NCBI GenBank assembly: GCA_012798025.1
Contig: JAAZNX010000204.1
Span: 1 to 28,197 of the forward strand
From: Methanothrix sp.
GTDB lineage: Archaea > Halobacteriota > Methanosarcinia > Methanotrichales > Methanotrichaceae
DNA length: 28,197 bases
Reading direction: 5' to 3'
Shown: one piece after another, positions 13,560 to 21,458 of the stretch
How positions within the stretch are numbered: the stretch's first letter is position 1
How the letters are laid out: the number at the start of each line of letters is the position of its first letter
The notes under the pieces: generated by a model
Told to the model about the DNA's origin: nothing
Seen by the model: the letters and a program-made list of their open reading frames with translations, nothing else
The model's database searches: none
Program-made: the position numbers and the translations under genes

Positions 13560-14860
13560 GCGAATACGCTGAGAACCTAAGCTCTGCCCTTGTGCAAAGG
13601 AGATATGAGTGGATAGCATCTACAGTGGACTCCACCGTTAAGAAGGGCAGTGGCGAAATATTCACGTTAACGGATATGCTGGACCAGGTATTTTTAGATA
13701 AGCATCTAGGCATACCGATATTCCTGACGATACTCTGGACGATGTTCCAGTTTGCATTTGCCGTTTCAGAGCCATTTGTGGTCATTATCGAGAGGGTCTT
13801 TGAGATGCTCGGGGCCTGGGTCAATCAGGCCATATCCGACCCCTATTTGGCGTCCTTCGTCTCCGTGGGCGTCATCGGCGGCCTGGGATCGGTGCTGGTA
13901 TTCGTCCCTCCGATCTTCGGCCTCTTTTTAGCGCTCTCCATTCTGGAGGACAGCGGCTATATGGCCAGAGCTGCGTTTGTGATGGACCGGTTCATGTATC
14001 GACTGGGCCTGCATGGCCGCTCGTTCATACCGCTGATGATCGGCTTTGGCTGCAACGTTCCGGCAATAATGGCAACACGCAGCATGGACAGCGAAAAGGA
14101 CAGGATGATCACAATGTTGATCTCCCCTCTCATAAGCTGCAGCGCCAGGCTTCCTGTTTATGTGCTGATAGCAGGAGCGCTTTTTGGTGCGTCTTATGCT
14201 GGAACCGCCGTTTTTGCCGTGTATGCTCTGGGAATCGTGCTGGCGGTTGTAATGGCCCTGATATTTCGAAGGACGCTCTTTAAGGGAGAGCCTTCGCCCT
14301 TCGTTTTGGAGCTGCCGACCTATGCCGTGCCTGATGCCTCAAGCGCAATCCTTCACATGTGGTCCCGGGGCAGGATGTTCCTGAAAAAGGCGGGAACGAT
14401 CATATTCTGGGCGACGATTATCGTCTGGCTCCTTTCTGTGCACCCATGGGAGGCAACGTCCGGCGGCCAGGTGATAGCCGAATCCTACATTGCCTGGATA
14501 GGCCATGCCATTGAGCCGGTGTTCCAACCATTCGGATGGGACTGGATGGCTGCTGTCGCGCTTCTGTTCGGCCTGGTCGCAAAAGAGGTGGTTGTCGGCA
14601 CATACGGCATTTTGCTCGGTGCTGAGGAAGCCGGCCTGGGAGATGCGCTTGTAAGCCAGGGGCTATTTACGCCGCTGACAGGCTTCGCATTCATGGCCTT
14701 CGTCCTGATCTACGTGCCTTGCGTTGCGGTCATAGGTACGATTGCGAAAGAGACGAACTCGTGGCGGTGGCCTGCCTTTGCGCTCGTATACCAGACGGCA
14801 CTTGCCTTCATAGTCACAGGCGTAATTATCGCAGTGGGCAGGTTGGCAGGTTTGAGCTAG
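13556..14860 (+). CDS. feoB: FeoB ferrous iron permease, membrane domain
   Basis: A 434-residue integral membrane protein forming the channel half of FeoB. The short N-terminal segment (RRYEWIASTVDSTV, about 15-28) is the linker that normally follows the spacer domain. Two Gate-like halves follow: SILEDSGYMARAAFVMDRFM (about 128-147), then GFGCNVPAIMATRSM (about 162-176) and LISPLISCSARLPVYVLIAG (about 187-206), which carry the conserved Cys residues (C165 and the Cys in SCSARLP), and a later LIYVPCVAVIGTIAKE segment with a third Cys. About eight or more hydrophobic helices are visible. It must pair with the separately encoded G-domain upstream. The length matches the normal FeoB membrane part. 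Confidence 0.94.
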   Translation: MSEYAENLSSALVQRRYEWIASTVDSTVKKGSGEIFTLTDMLDQVFLDKHLGIPIFLTILWTMFQFAFAVSEPFVVIIERVFEMLGAWVNQAISDPYLASFVSVGVIGGLGSVLVFVPPIFGLFLALSILEDSGYMARAAFVMDRFMYRLGLHGRSFIPLMIGFGCNVPAIMATRSMDSEKDRMITMLISPLISCSARLPVYVLIAGALFGASYAGTAVFAVYALGIVLAVVMALIFRRTLFKGEPSPFVLELPTYAVPDASSAILHMWSRGRMFLKKAGTIIFWATIIVWLLSVHPWEATSGGQVIAESYIAWIGHAIEPVFQPFGWDWMAAVALLFGLVAKEVVVGTYGILLGAEEAGLGDALVSQGLFTPLTGFAFMAFVLIYVPCVAVIGTIAKETNSWRWPAFALVYQTALAFIVTGVIIAVGRLAGLS

Positions 14861-14905
14861 GGGCGATGCGAGCTGATGAGCAGCAATATTGATGGAGATT
14901 GAAAA

Positions 14906-15322
14906 ATGGAAGAACTAAAGCATAGCACAGGTAAATGGCTTGGAGCATACGCCCTTATCTTGGGAATTGGATACGCCGCAGCAGCCCTCGCCGAGGCGAC
15001 TAGAAACCCGGAAATAATTCCCGGAGGACTCTTGAGCATTGCCGTTCTTCTGGTGATATCGGCAACTTACCTGATGGGAGTTAAGGGCCTCATAGGCGGC
15101 CGAAGAGAGGGGCTTTCCTTCCTCATGGGAGGACTGCTCCTCTCGGGCGCTGTTGGAGGGCTATATCTGATGATGGCAGGAGCTGACTGGCTGATGTATC
15201 TGCTGGGTGAGACGGAGGATTTCGCGGTGACCTATGAGACCTCTTTAGTGACGATCCTGCTGATCCTAGCAATGCCCTTGATGCCGATTCTAAGGAAGAT
15301 GACGCGGAAAATGGCCTGGTAA
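14906..15322 (+). CDS. Small four-helix membrane protein of the feo operon
   Basis: A 138-residue hydrophobic protein with about four transmembrane segments (around 12-30, 40-60, 72-92 and 112-130). Short basic loops (GGRREG; the C-terminal RKMTRKMAW) suggest cytoplasmic faces. No known family recognised. The start is ATG 14906, with ggag (14894-14897) 8 bases upstream. It lies 45 bases after feoB with no visible terminator, so it probably belongs to the feo transcript. By position it may be an accessory of the Feo system in place of FeoC, but it has none of the FeoC winged-helix features; this is inference. Confidence 0.7.
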   Translation: MEELKHSTGKWLGAYALILGIGYAAAALAEATRNPEIIPGGLLSIAVLLVISATYLMGVKGLIGGRREGLSFLMGGLLLSGAVGGLYLMMAGADWLMYLLGETEDFAVTYETSLVTILLILAMPLMPILRKMTRKMAW

Positions 15323-15390
15323 AGCGATTCTGCCTGTTGAACGATTAAAGTAGAGTTTTTAACTTTGAACTCATTTATTCTAGACCGAAT

Positions 15391-15897
15391 ATGAAGAGAG
15401 ATCTATCCCGGAAGGCAGAGGATTATTTAGAGGCGGTCTATGTCATATCCCAGAAAAAGGGAGCTGTCAGGATCAGGGATATCTGCAAGCAGCTAGGGAC
15501 CAAGCCACCGACAGTTGTGGAGATGGTCAAGAAGCTGAACGATCAGGGCTATCTTGTCTATAAGAAAAACGAAGGGGTATCCCTCACCGCAGAAGGCGAG
15601 GAGATCGGAAGGGTCATCGAGGATCGGCACAGCACAATATTTGCATTCCTGAAGTTCATCGGGGTTCCAGAAAAGATAGCCGATGAAGATGCCTGCGTGA
15701 TAGAGCATGAGCTCCACCCCAAGACCGTAGAGCAAATCAAGAGCCTGGTGAGCTTCATACAGACCGCCCCCGATCGTCCCCAGTGGCTGGACCACTTTGC
15801 GATCTACTGCGATCTCGGCAAGCATCCCTGCAGAAAGGATGAAATATCGAGTAAACTCATGAGAGCGACAGGAAAAGAGCGAATAAGCGGAGAATAA
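15391..15897 (+). CDS. DtxR/MntR-family metal-dependent transcriptional regulator
   Basis: A 168-residue regulator: an N-terminal winged helix (about 4-70; SRKAEDYLEAVYVI, then RIRDICKQLGTKPPTVVEMVKKL) and a helical dimerisation/metal-binding domain (about 72-140; RHSTIFAFLKFIGV, ACVIEHELHPKTVEQIKSLV). There is no SH3 domain, as in MntR-length members. Metal ligands align well: D11, E14 and H80 match MntR D8, E11 and H77, while C102, E105 and H106 match MntR E99, E102 and H103. Cys at the E99 position is the DtxR-type choice and points towards iron rather than manganese sensing. With bound metal it should repress uptake genes. It lies between the feo operon and the CDF exporter, which starts 4 bases after its stop. 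Confidence 0.92.
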   Translation: MKRDLSRKAEDYLEAVYVISQKKGAVRIRDICKQLGTKPPTVVEMVKKLNDQGYLVYKKNEGVSLTAEGEEIGRVIEDRHSTIFAFLKFIGVPEKIADEDACVIEHELHPKTVEQIKSLVSFIQTAPDRPQWLDHFAIYCDLGKHPCRKDEISSKLMRATGKERISGE

Positions 15898-15901
15898 TCC
15901 C

Positions 15902-16849
15902 GTGATGCAGCATCCATCCAAGTCGATCGAGTCCCGCTTCCGGATATCCATTGCTCTCACCTGCTCCATATTCATCATTGAGCTGGTGGGAGGATGGTGG
16001 ACGGGAAGCCTGGCCCTGCAGTCCGATGCAGCCCATGTCTTCCTGGATGTCTTCGCCTTAGCCCTGAGCTATGCTGCCCTTCGTCTGTCCTCGCTTCCGG
16101 CTGACGAGAATCATACTTTTGGCTACCACCGTCTCGAGGTCTTTGCGTCGCTGATCAACGGGATAACGCTGGCGATAATATCCGCGGGCATCTTCTGGGA
16201 GGCTTACCGTCGTTTCGTCTCGCCCCAGCCTGTCATGGGCATTGAACTCTTGGCAATTGCAATGCTCGGACTGGCCGGAAATCTGGTGGTAGCCTTCATC
16301 CTTGGGGGACATCACCAGGCAGACCATCAAAAACATAATGACGATCATGGCCACCATCATGCTGCGCTGGAGGATGCAAATGTGCAGAGCGCCATGTTCC
16401 ATGTCCTCGGGGATGCAGTGTCATCTCTGGGTGTGATCGCGGCGGCGATTGTGATCTGGCGGACAGGCTGGATGCTTGCCGATCCTCTGGCAGGCTTGCT
16501 GATAGGAATGATCATCATCGCTGGATCCTGGAGAGTGATGAAGTCAGCTGCACAGATCTTGATGGAAGGGACCCCGGCCTGCATCAAATTGCAGGAGGTA
16601 GAAGAGCATATGCGCAGCTCACCGGGCGTGGCCGATGTGCATGATCTTCATATCTGGAATCTCTGCTCTCACAACGCTATCCTCAGCGCCCATGTGGTGA
16701 TGGACGACGAGAGTCAGGACTCCTGGCCAAAGGTCATGAGAGATTTAAAGTCCCGGCTCAAAGATGAGTTTGGAATCGAGCATACTACTCTGCAGGTGGA
16801 GCACGAGTGCTGCGAGAAGGATTCGATATGCAGAACCCGTAAGCCTTGA
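15902..16849 (+). CDS. Cation diffusion facilitator (CDF) metal exporter
   Basis: A 315-residue CzcD/ZitB-type metal/proton antiporter with six transmembrane helices. The metal site motifs are H45xxxD49 in helix II (SDAAHVFLD) and H167xxxD171 in helix V (HVLGD); two His in these positions are typical of zinc-type CDFs, though iron cannot be excluded. A His-rich cytoplasmic loop lies between helices IV and V (about 137-153, including DDHGHHH). The cytoplasmic C-terminal domain (about 225-300, with VADVHDLHIWNL) is the usual dimerisation fold and ends in extra Cys (HECCEKDSIC). It starts at GTG 15902 (ggag 15889-15892 upstream; ATG 15905 is possible) and is coupled to the DtxR-like gene, so the regulator probably controls this exporter too. 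Confidence 0.93.
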   Translation: MMQHPSKSIESRFRISIALTCSIFIIELVGGWWTGSLALQSDAAHVFLDVFALALSYAALRLSSLPADENHTFGYHRLEVFASLINGITLAIISAGIFWEAYRRFVSPQPVMGIELLAIAMLGLAGNLVVAFILGGHHQADHQKHNDDHGHHHAALEDANVQSAMFHVLGDAVSSLGVIAAAIVIWRTGWMLADPLAGLLIGMIIIAGSWRVMKSAAQILMEGTPACIKLQEVEEHMRSSPGVADVHDLHIWNLCSHNAILSAHVVMDDESQDSWPKVMRDLKSRLKDEFGIEHTTLQVEHECCEKDSICRTRKP

Positions 16850-16920
16850 AGGTCACCACAATTAGGATTGTTTTCTTTTCAAGTTCGCTATGGGCTGCCA
16901 CAACCCCTCATATCAGACCG

Positions 16921-16998
16921 TTATTTATTTATAGAGCCAATATTCACCTTGAACTTAAGAAATCTTGAGTTAAAAAAAGCATACTTGACAATCGGAGG
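16921..16998 (+). promoter_or_regulatory. Promoter with palindrome before the binding-protein genes
   Basis: A TATA-like ttatttatttatag (16921-16934) places transcription start near 16955. There an imperfect 9-2-9 palindrome is present (aacttaaga 16952-16960, tcttgagtt 16963-16971, one mismatch), a good position for a repressor. The ribosome-binding site ggagg (16994-16998) is 6 bases before ATG 17005. The palindrome does not match the CCTAAC motif seen upstream of feoA. Confidence 0.45.
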
Positions 16999-17004
16999 AC
17001 GATG

Positions 17005-18111
17005 ATGAACGCCAATTCGAGTTTTTTGATATCGCTTGTATTATGCATCGTGCTGACCTGCAGCGTTTCGGCTATGGATGCTTACCCAAGGACTATCACC
17101 GATTCAGCAGGCAGAACAGTTACCATTCAGATGCCCATCGAGAGGATAATTGTCCAAAGTGGGTATGCCGCGCAAGCAGTCACAATTCTGGGAGATGCCG
17201 ATAAGATCATAGGTGTTATCGATACGATACACAAGAGAAACGAACTGTATCCTAACCTCAAGGATACACAGGTAGTGGGCACCTGGAACACCTTCGACTA
17301 CGAGCTTATCGGACAGATGGTATCCGAGAACGACACAATTGTCCCGAATGTTCTTGTCATCTGTTACTCCTATGGCACCAGCGGCGGCAAGTCCTATGCG
17401 GTGGATCTCCACGAAAAAGGCTTCGCTCCCCTCAAGAATATTACCGTAGTGGGGCTCGACTTCTCCAATTCAGAGAACGTCACGGACTCCATGACCAAAC
17501 TGGGAGCCATCCTTGGAAAAGAAGAGGAAGCACAAAGTTATGTAAACTGGTATGAGAAGAGGAAGCTCGATGCAGTGAATGCTGTAGAAGGCCTCTCTCT
17601 GCCAAAGGTCTATATAGAGTCCAGCTCCGCGGGTGGCTTGGGAGCTCTCACATTATACGGCGCAGCGTCTGGGTTCGGAGAGCTTGTCAGATTGGCGGGC
17701 GGCTTTAATGTTGCCAAAGACCTGAAAGACAGATTCCCTAAGGTAACCTGGGAATGGGTGCTCACTCGGAATCCAGACGTCATGATCAGATATCAATCCG
17801 CAGATACCTTTGGCTGGCAGGCTGAACCAAGCTCTGACACAGTTGCTTTGGAGAAGACCAGAAACGAGATGATGAGCCGACCTGGTGGCGATGGCGTCAG
17901 CGCCATAAAGAGCAATCGCGTCTATCTGTGCTATTCAGAGATGCTTTACGGACCAGGCAGCGTTGTAGGCCTTACATATCTTGCCAAGATGCTCCATCCC
18001 GAAGCGGACCTTGATCCATTAAGCGTCTACAAGGAGTATACAGATCTGTTGGGAATAGAATTCCCAGAGAAAAGAACCTTCGTCTATCCTGAAATCTCGA
18101 CTAATGCCTAA
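17005..18111 (+). CDS. Secreted iron/cobalamin-type ABC transporter substrate-binding protein
   Basis: A 368-residue exported protein of the FecB/BtuF class III binding fold (PF01497-like). The signal peptide (about 1-22, FLISLVLCIVLTCSVSA) is followed by the typical opening RTITDSAGRTVTIQMPIERIIV and AVTILGDADKIIGVID, a long connecting helix, and a C-terminal lobe with NPDVMIRYQSA and the closing region near AIKSNRVYLCYSE. A Cys within LTCSVSA is not a clean lipobox (LTC rather than LxGC), so lipid anchoring is uncertain. Ligand may be an iron chelate, haem or a corrinoid; the neighbouring Feo/DtxR genes favour iron. No permease or ATPase gene is adjacent, so the transporter it serves is encoded elsewhere. 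Confidence 0.88.
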   Translation: MNANSSFLISLVLCIVLTCSVSAMDAYPRTITDSAGRTVTIQMPIERIIVQSGYAAQAVTILGDADKIIGVIDTIHKRNELYPNLKDTQVVGTWNTFDYELIGQMVSENDTIVPNVLVICYSYGTSGGKSYAVDLHEKGFAPLKNITVVGLDFSNSENVTDSMTKLGAILGKEEEAQSYVNWYEKRKLDAVNAVEGLSLPKVYIESSSAGGLGALTLYGAASGFGELVRLAGGFNVAKDLKDRFPKVTWEWVLTRNPDVMIRYQSADTFGWQAEPSSDTVALEKTRNEMMSRPGGDGVSAIKSNRVYLCYSEMLYGPGSVVGLTYLAKMLHPEADLDPLSVYKEYTDLLGIEFPEKRTFVYPEISTNA

Positions 18112-18167
18112 AGATCGATGAGAGCATCTGTCACTCTGGAACACGACTAAAGGGATGATGACCCAAA

Positions 18168-19106
18168 ATGGAGAGCAGAGGTCTTTTGATAGATGGCGAA
18201 GCATGCAGAGCAGCGCCCTGTCCGCCCGAGAGGATTGTCTCACTGACACCTGTAGCATCGGAGCTTATATGCGTCTTCGGCGGCCTGGATAGGATAGTCG
18301 GTCGAGATGATCATTCCAATTATCCTCCCGGCTTGGATGAGAAGCCAGCTTTGGGAAGCAGCGTTAGAAAGACTATCAGAGTCGAGCAGATCGTTGGCCT
18401 GCGTCCTGACGTAGTGGTCACTGGCTGCCACATTTCGCCAGAGACTGTTGAGAGGATAAAGTCTTCAGGCATCCCCGTGTTCTTTGTGGGCACGAGCTGT
18501 GAGTTGAGATCTCTTATCAAAAATGCTCAGATCTTGGGCGGTATGATGGACGCCAAAAAGAGGGCTGTAGAACTCATCGAATTCTTGGAAGGGTATGCGA
18601 ACATTGTCATGGAGCGGACAGGGGACCTCGAGCTCAAAGACAGGCCGCGCATCTATCACGAGTGCGCCTTTGAGAAGTACAAGACCACAGCCACCTGCAC
18701 ATCGGCAAATGAGTGCATAACCCTTGCGGGCGGCGTAAATATCGCCCGCGCTGAGGCTCCTGGAAGGTCGGTCGTGAGTGGAGAGTGGGTAGCCATGAAC
18801 AACCCAGACATAATCATCTCCCAGATCTCCACTCTCTTTTCAACAACAGCGAGAACGCTGATGGAGAAGAGGGATGAGATCTTATCGCGTCCGGAGCTGA
18901 AAAGTACCAATGCAGTCAGGAACAAAAAGGTCTACATAAGCCATCTCTCTATCAGAAGAGGGCCTAGACTGATCGGATATCTTCTCCATTTGGCCAAATG
19001 GTTCCATCCCGAACTCTTCGAGGATATAGATCCCGGGGTGGTTCACAGAGAGCTTCTCTGCAAGTTCTTCTGCCAGGAGCCCGATGGTGTGTACGTCTAT
19101 CCGTGA
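18168..19106 (+). CDS. FecB/BtuF-like binding protein without signal peptide
   Basis: A 312-residue protein with the same binding fold as the gene before it: ERIVSLTPVASELICVFGGLDRIVGRD (about 21-47), VEQIVGLRPDVVVTGCH (about 72-88), NPDIIISQIS near 211-220. Unlike its neighbour it has no hydrophobic leader: an in-frame TGA lies 9 bases before the ATG, which rules out an upstream extension. It should therefore be cytoplasmic unless exported by another route. It has an unusual number of Cys (C13, C18, C35, C87, C110 and others), which could bind a metal or cofactor. It follows 56 bases after the secreted paralogue and is likely co-transcribed. Cytoplasmic members of this fold are rare; a metal- or corrinoid-handling role inside the cell is inference. 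Confidence 0.8.
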   Translation: MESRGLLIDGEACRAAPCPPERIVSLTPVASELICVFGGLDRIVGRDDHSNYPPGLDEKPALGSSVRKTIRVEQIVGLRPDVVVTGCHISPETVERIKSSGIPVFFVGTSCELRSLIKNAQILGGMMDAKKRAVELIEFLEGYANIVMERTGDLELKDRPRIYHECAFEKYKTTATCTSANECITLAGGVNIARAEAPGRSVVSGEWVAMNNPDIIISQISTLFSTTARTLMEKRDEILSRPELKSTNAVRNKKVYISHLSIRRGPRLIGYLLHLAKWFHPELFEDIDPGVVHRELLCKFFCQEPDGVYVYP

Positions 19107-19186
19107 TGAGGAGGATGTATATGATTATCATTACAATTCATGAAGTTTCGGAGTAAATATTGAGGATGGACCGGATGGCTGAATAG

Positions 19187-19792
19187 TTACCTCTTTATAA
19201 AATATCCTGCAGCCAAACCGACCAGCAGTCCGGCAATATGTGCCATATGTGCGATGTTGTCTCCTGACCCCATGGTCAGAAAATCCACAAGAGCAAACAG
19301 CACAACAGCTGCTCTGATGCTGAGCGGTATCACGAAGAACAGCAGCACGCGGATCTCAGGAGCAATTATGGCCAGGCATCCAAGAACACCGTAAAGAGCG
19401 CCGCTTGCACCTACCAGGTTTGCAGGAGATATCATCAACTGGGCCAAGGCTGCCACAATTCCCGAGAAGATGTATATCTCCAAAAATTTTGCTTCTCCGA
19501 CTCTGCGCTCCAGCTCCATGCCAAAGAAGAATAAAAAGAGCATATTCCAGAAGAGGTGGTCGAAGTTAGCATGTACAAACATGTGAGTGATAAGCGTCCA
19601 GGGCCTTTGCATCAGATAGTGCGGGCTCAGGCCAAGATAGTTATAGACTAGGGCAGGCATCACCAAGCTCAGAAAATAGACTGCGATGCATATGGCTAGG
19701 ATCGCGCCTGAAACTGAGATCGGCAGGTCAAAAGGTACCCGATCTCGCTGACGATAATCATCTCTTTCACCAAAAGCCTTCCAATCAGCCAT
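19187..19792 (-). CDS. Rhomboid family intramembrane serine protease
   Basis: A 201-residue membrane protease with about six helices. The catalytic Ser is S130 in GASG (128-131) and the catalytic His is H185 in AHIAG; the oxyanion-site HxxxN motif is H79-N83 (HLFWNMLF). These match the rhomboid core (GxSG plus AHxxG). A charged cytoplasmic N-terminus of about 22 residues precedes the first helix. It cleaves single-span membrane substrates; none can be inferred here. A TATA-like gtttttaaat on this strand (about 19818-19828) would start transcription near 19799, leaving a very short leader. It is the last gene on the minus strand before the metal island. Confidence 0.94.
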   Translation of the reverse strand: MADWKAFGERDDYRQRDRVPFDLPISVSGAILAICIAVYFLSLVMPALVYNYLGLSPHYLMQRPWTLITHMFVHANFDHLFWNMLFLFFFGMELERRVGEAKFLEIYIFSGIVAALAQLMISPANLVGASGALYGVLGCLAIIAPEIRVLLFFVIPLSIRAAVVLFALVDFLTMGSGDNIAHMAHIAGLLVGLAAGYFIKR

Positions 19793-19866
19793 CTCAACCC
19801 AGCTATTATCTCATCAGATTTAAAAACTCTCATAGATGAGACAGACGAAGTCCTCTTCATCAGACC

Positions 19867-19912
19867 ATCGGTATTACACATATCGGTATTACACATATCG
19901 GTACGGTATTAC
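19867..19912. repeat. 15-bp tandem repeat
   Basis: Two perfect copies of atcggtattacacat (19867-19881 and 19882-19896) are followed by a partial, rearranged third (atcggta then cggtattac, to 19912). They lie in the 290-base gap between the rhomboid and EamA-type genes, about 75 bases upstream of the rhomboid start. The rest of this gap is AT-rich; no supported gene. Confidence 0.7.
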
Positions 19913-20082
19913 TAATATCGAAATACTTAATAATAAATAAACTAAAATCCGAAAAACCATGATACACCCTCAACGTGAGTCGCAACCTGACTGGGAAGGC
20001 TCCACAGTTTCGGCTTGACGAATCCAAGCAACAATGCAGCATCCTGCCCAAAACACATACCAGTTATGAATGTATATCCTAT

Positions 20083-21009
20083 TTAGCTCACGAGATATAT
20101 CCCCGTCAACACAATCAGGAACGAGAAGGATTTTTGGATCAGAGCATTCCGGTCAGTTTTTTCTTTTATATCCGACGCTAGGCTTGGCGCAAATAATCCT
20201 AGTGCAAGAATCAACAGCACCGTCAGGATTGGCTGCAGTGCTCCTATGCTTGAAACCAGTGACACTGATCCGACCGCATAGGCGAAGATGGATGATATAG
20301 TTCCCATGAACTGGAATGCCTCCTCTGAGATCAGCACTCCAATAGCACGGTTTCCCCTGCCAAAGAAGCTTATGACCTCAAGACGGGTGGACGGAACCGT
20401 CATGAGTGGCATGATTGCCGCCAGGCTACCCAGAGATGACCAGGTATAGAGATGCCACTCATCAATGGAGATCAGCAGGTACTTCATAGATAGATAATAT
20501 GCAGCAGTCATGATCCAGTAGGACAGAAACGGCTTGATGGCAGGAGACAACGCCAGGATGCCAGCCTGACGTTTTTCACCTCTCGAACAGTTATTTCTGT
20601 ACGAGATCAGAAGCGTTCCGGCCAGAAGCATTAGCACCCCTGCGCATTGCTTCATCTCAAGTACCTCTCCTAGTAGTAATACTGAGCCTATGAAAACGAA
20701 CAGGGGATAAACATATTCCAGGGCCGTAACCTTTGAGGCCTCCTCAATCTGCATAGCTCTCATGTAATAAAAGGATGGAAGAACCTGCAGGCATCCGAAG
20801 GCTACAGCATAAAGAGATTCGGGGTATATGAAATTCGTGCCAACTATCATGATTACGGGTAGAGTGAAGATCTGCTGGATCAATATCTGGCAGACGATAT
20901 ACGCCTTGGAATCGTTTGCATCGCTGCTAAGAAGAAGCTTATCTAACACTCCAGCAGCGGAAAAGAATACCGTGCTCAAGAAGGCGAAGACAATCCACTC
21001 CAATCCCAT
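20083..21009 (-). CDS. EamA/DMT-superfamily transporter
   Basis: A 308-residue integral membrane protein with about ten hydrophobic helices arranged as two five-helix halves, the drug/metabolite transporter layout. The first half shows LEYVYPLFVFIGSVLLLGEVL (about 97-117; a typical EamA signature in which Pro and Glu are conserved), and the second half has the matching SSIGALQPILTVLLILALG (about 258-276). Substrate cannot be told; family members export amino acids, nucleosides or other metabolites. The start is ATG 21009, with ggag 4-5 bases upstream. It stands alone; upstream lies about 450 bases of AT-rich DNA with a tandem repeat. Confidence 0.88.
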   Translation of the reverse strand: MGLEWIVFAFLSTVFFSAAGVLDKLLLSSDANDSKAYIVCQILIQQIFTLPVIMIVGTNFIYPESLYAVAFGCLQVLPSFYYMRAMQIEEASKVTALEYVYPLFVFIGSVLLLGEVLEMKQCAGVLMLLAGTLLISYRNNCSRGEKRQAGILALSPAIKPFLSYWIMTAAYYLSMKYLLISIDEWHLYTWSSLGSLAAIMPLMTVPSTRLEVISFFGRGNRAIGVLISEEAFQFMGTISSIFAYAVGSVSLVSSIGALQPILTVLLILALGLFAPSLASDIKEKTDRNALIQKSFSFLIVLTGIYLVS

Positions 21010-21097
21010 CTTCTCCAGTAAACCAAATACATAACTCGATGAATGGTAGATAAACTTAACTAAAATTGTAATTATTATATTTTAAAGTTAGCATAGG

Positions 21098-21223
21098 TTT
21101 TATAGATAATATAAGTAATTTTATAAATAATATAAGTAATATTATAAATAATATAAGTAATTTTATAAATAATATAAGTAATTTTATAAATAATATAAGT
21201 AATTTTATAGATAATATAAGTAA
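21098..21223. repeat. Six-copy 21-bp AT-rich tandem repeat
   Basis: Six head-to-tail 21-bp units (21098, 21119, 21140, 21161, 21182 and 21203 as starts) share the core ttttataaataatataag, with only one or two substitutions between copies (g for a near position 8; a for t near position 2). Each unit carries TATA-like sequence and the period is two helical turns. The array lies in the 449-base gap 21010-21458, upstream of the EamA-type gene and downstream of a secreted-protein gene on the same strand. A translation of the array into Leu/Ile/Lys repeats is not a gene. The rest of the gap holds nothing I can support. Confidence 0.9.
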
Positions 21224-21458
21224 TAATATATAAATATAATTATGCCTTGTTGCGTTGCGCGAGGTCAACAAACAATTGCTTAAAATTTTTTCTATGTTAT
21301 AATTATTTCTATGTTATTTTTGTGAGGCTCAATGGGATCCATAGATCATATTCGGCATTCAAAATCGTCGCGAGCTTTCGATTGGCCAATCCCGACCGAT
21401 GAGTTGGTTGGGACTGGCCTTGCATCGTGGGTTTGGGTCTTTGAACAATCAGTGACAT

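Noticed and set aside
19975..20181. 68-codon plus-strand ORF downstream of the EamA-type gene
   Set aside because: Its second half is antisense to the transporter's 3' end and no start signal is visible; I could not support it as a gene.
21098..21223. CRISPR array
   Set aside because: Units are contiguous with no spacers and no cas genes are near.
21056..21271. Leu/Ile/Lys-repeat ORF on the minus strand
   Set aside because: It is a translation of the 21-bp AT-rich tandem repeat; the protein is low-complexity with no start signal.
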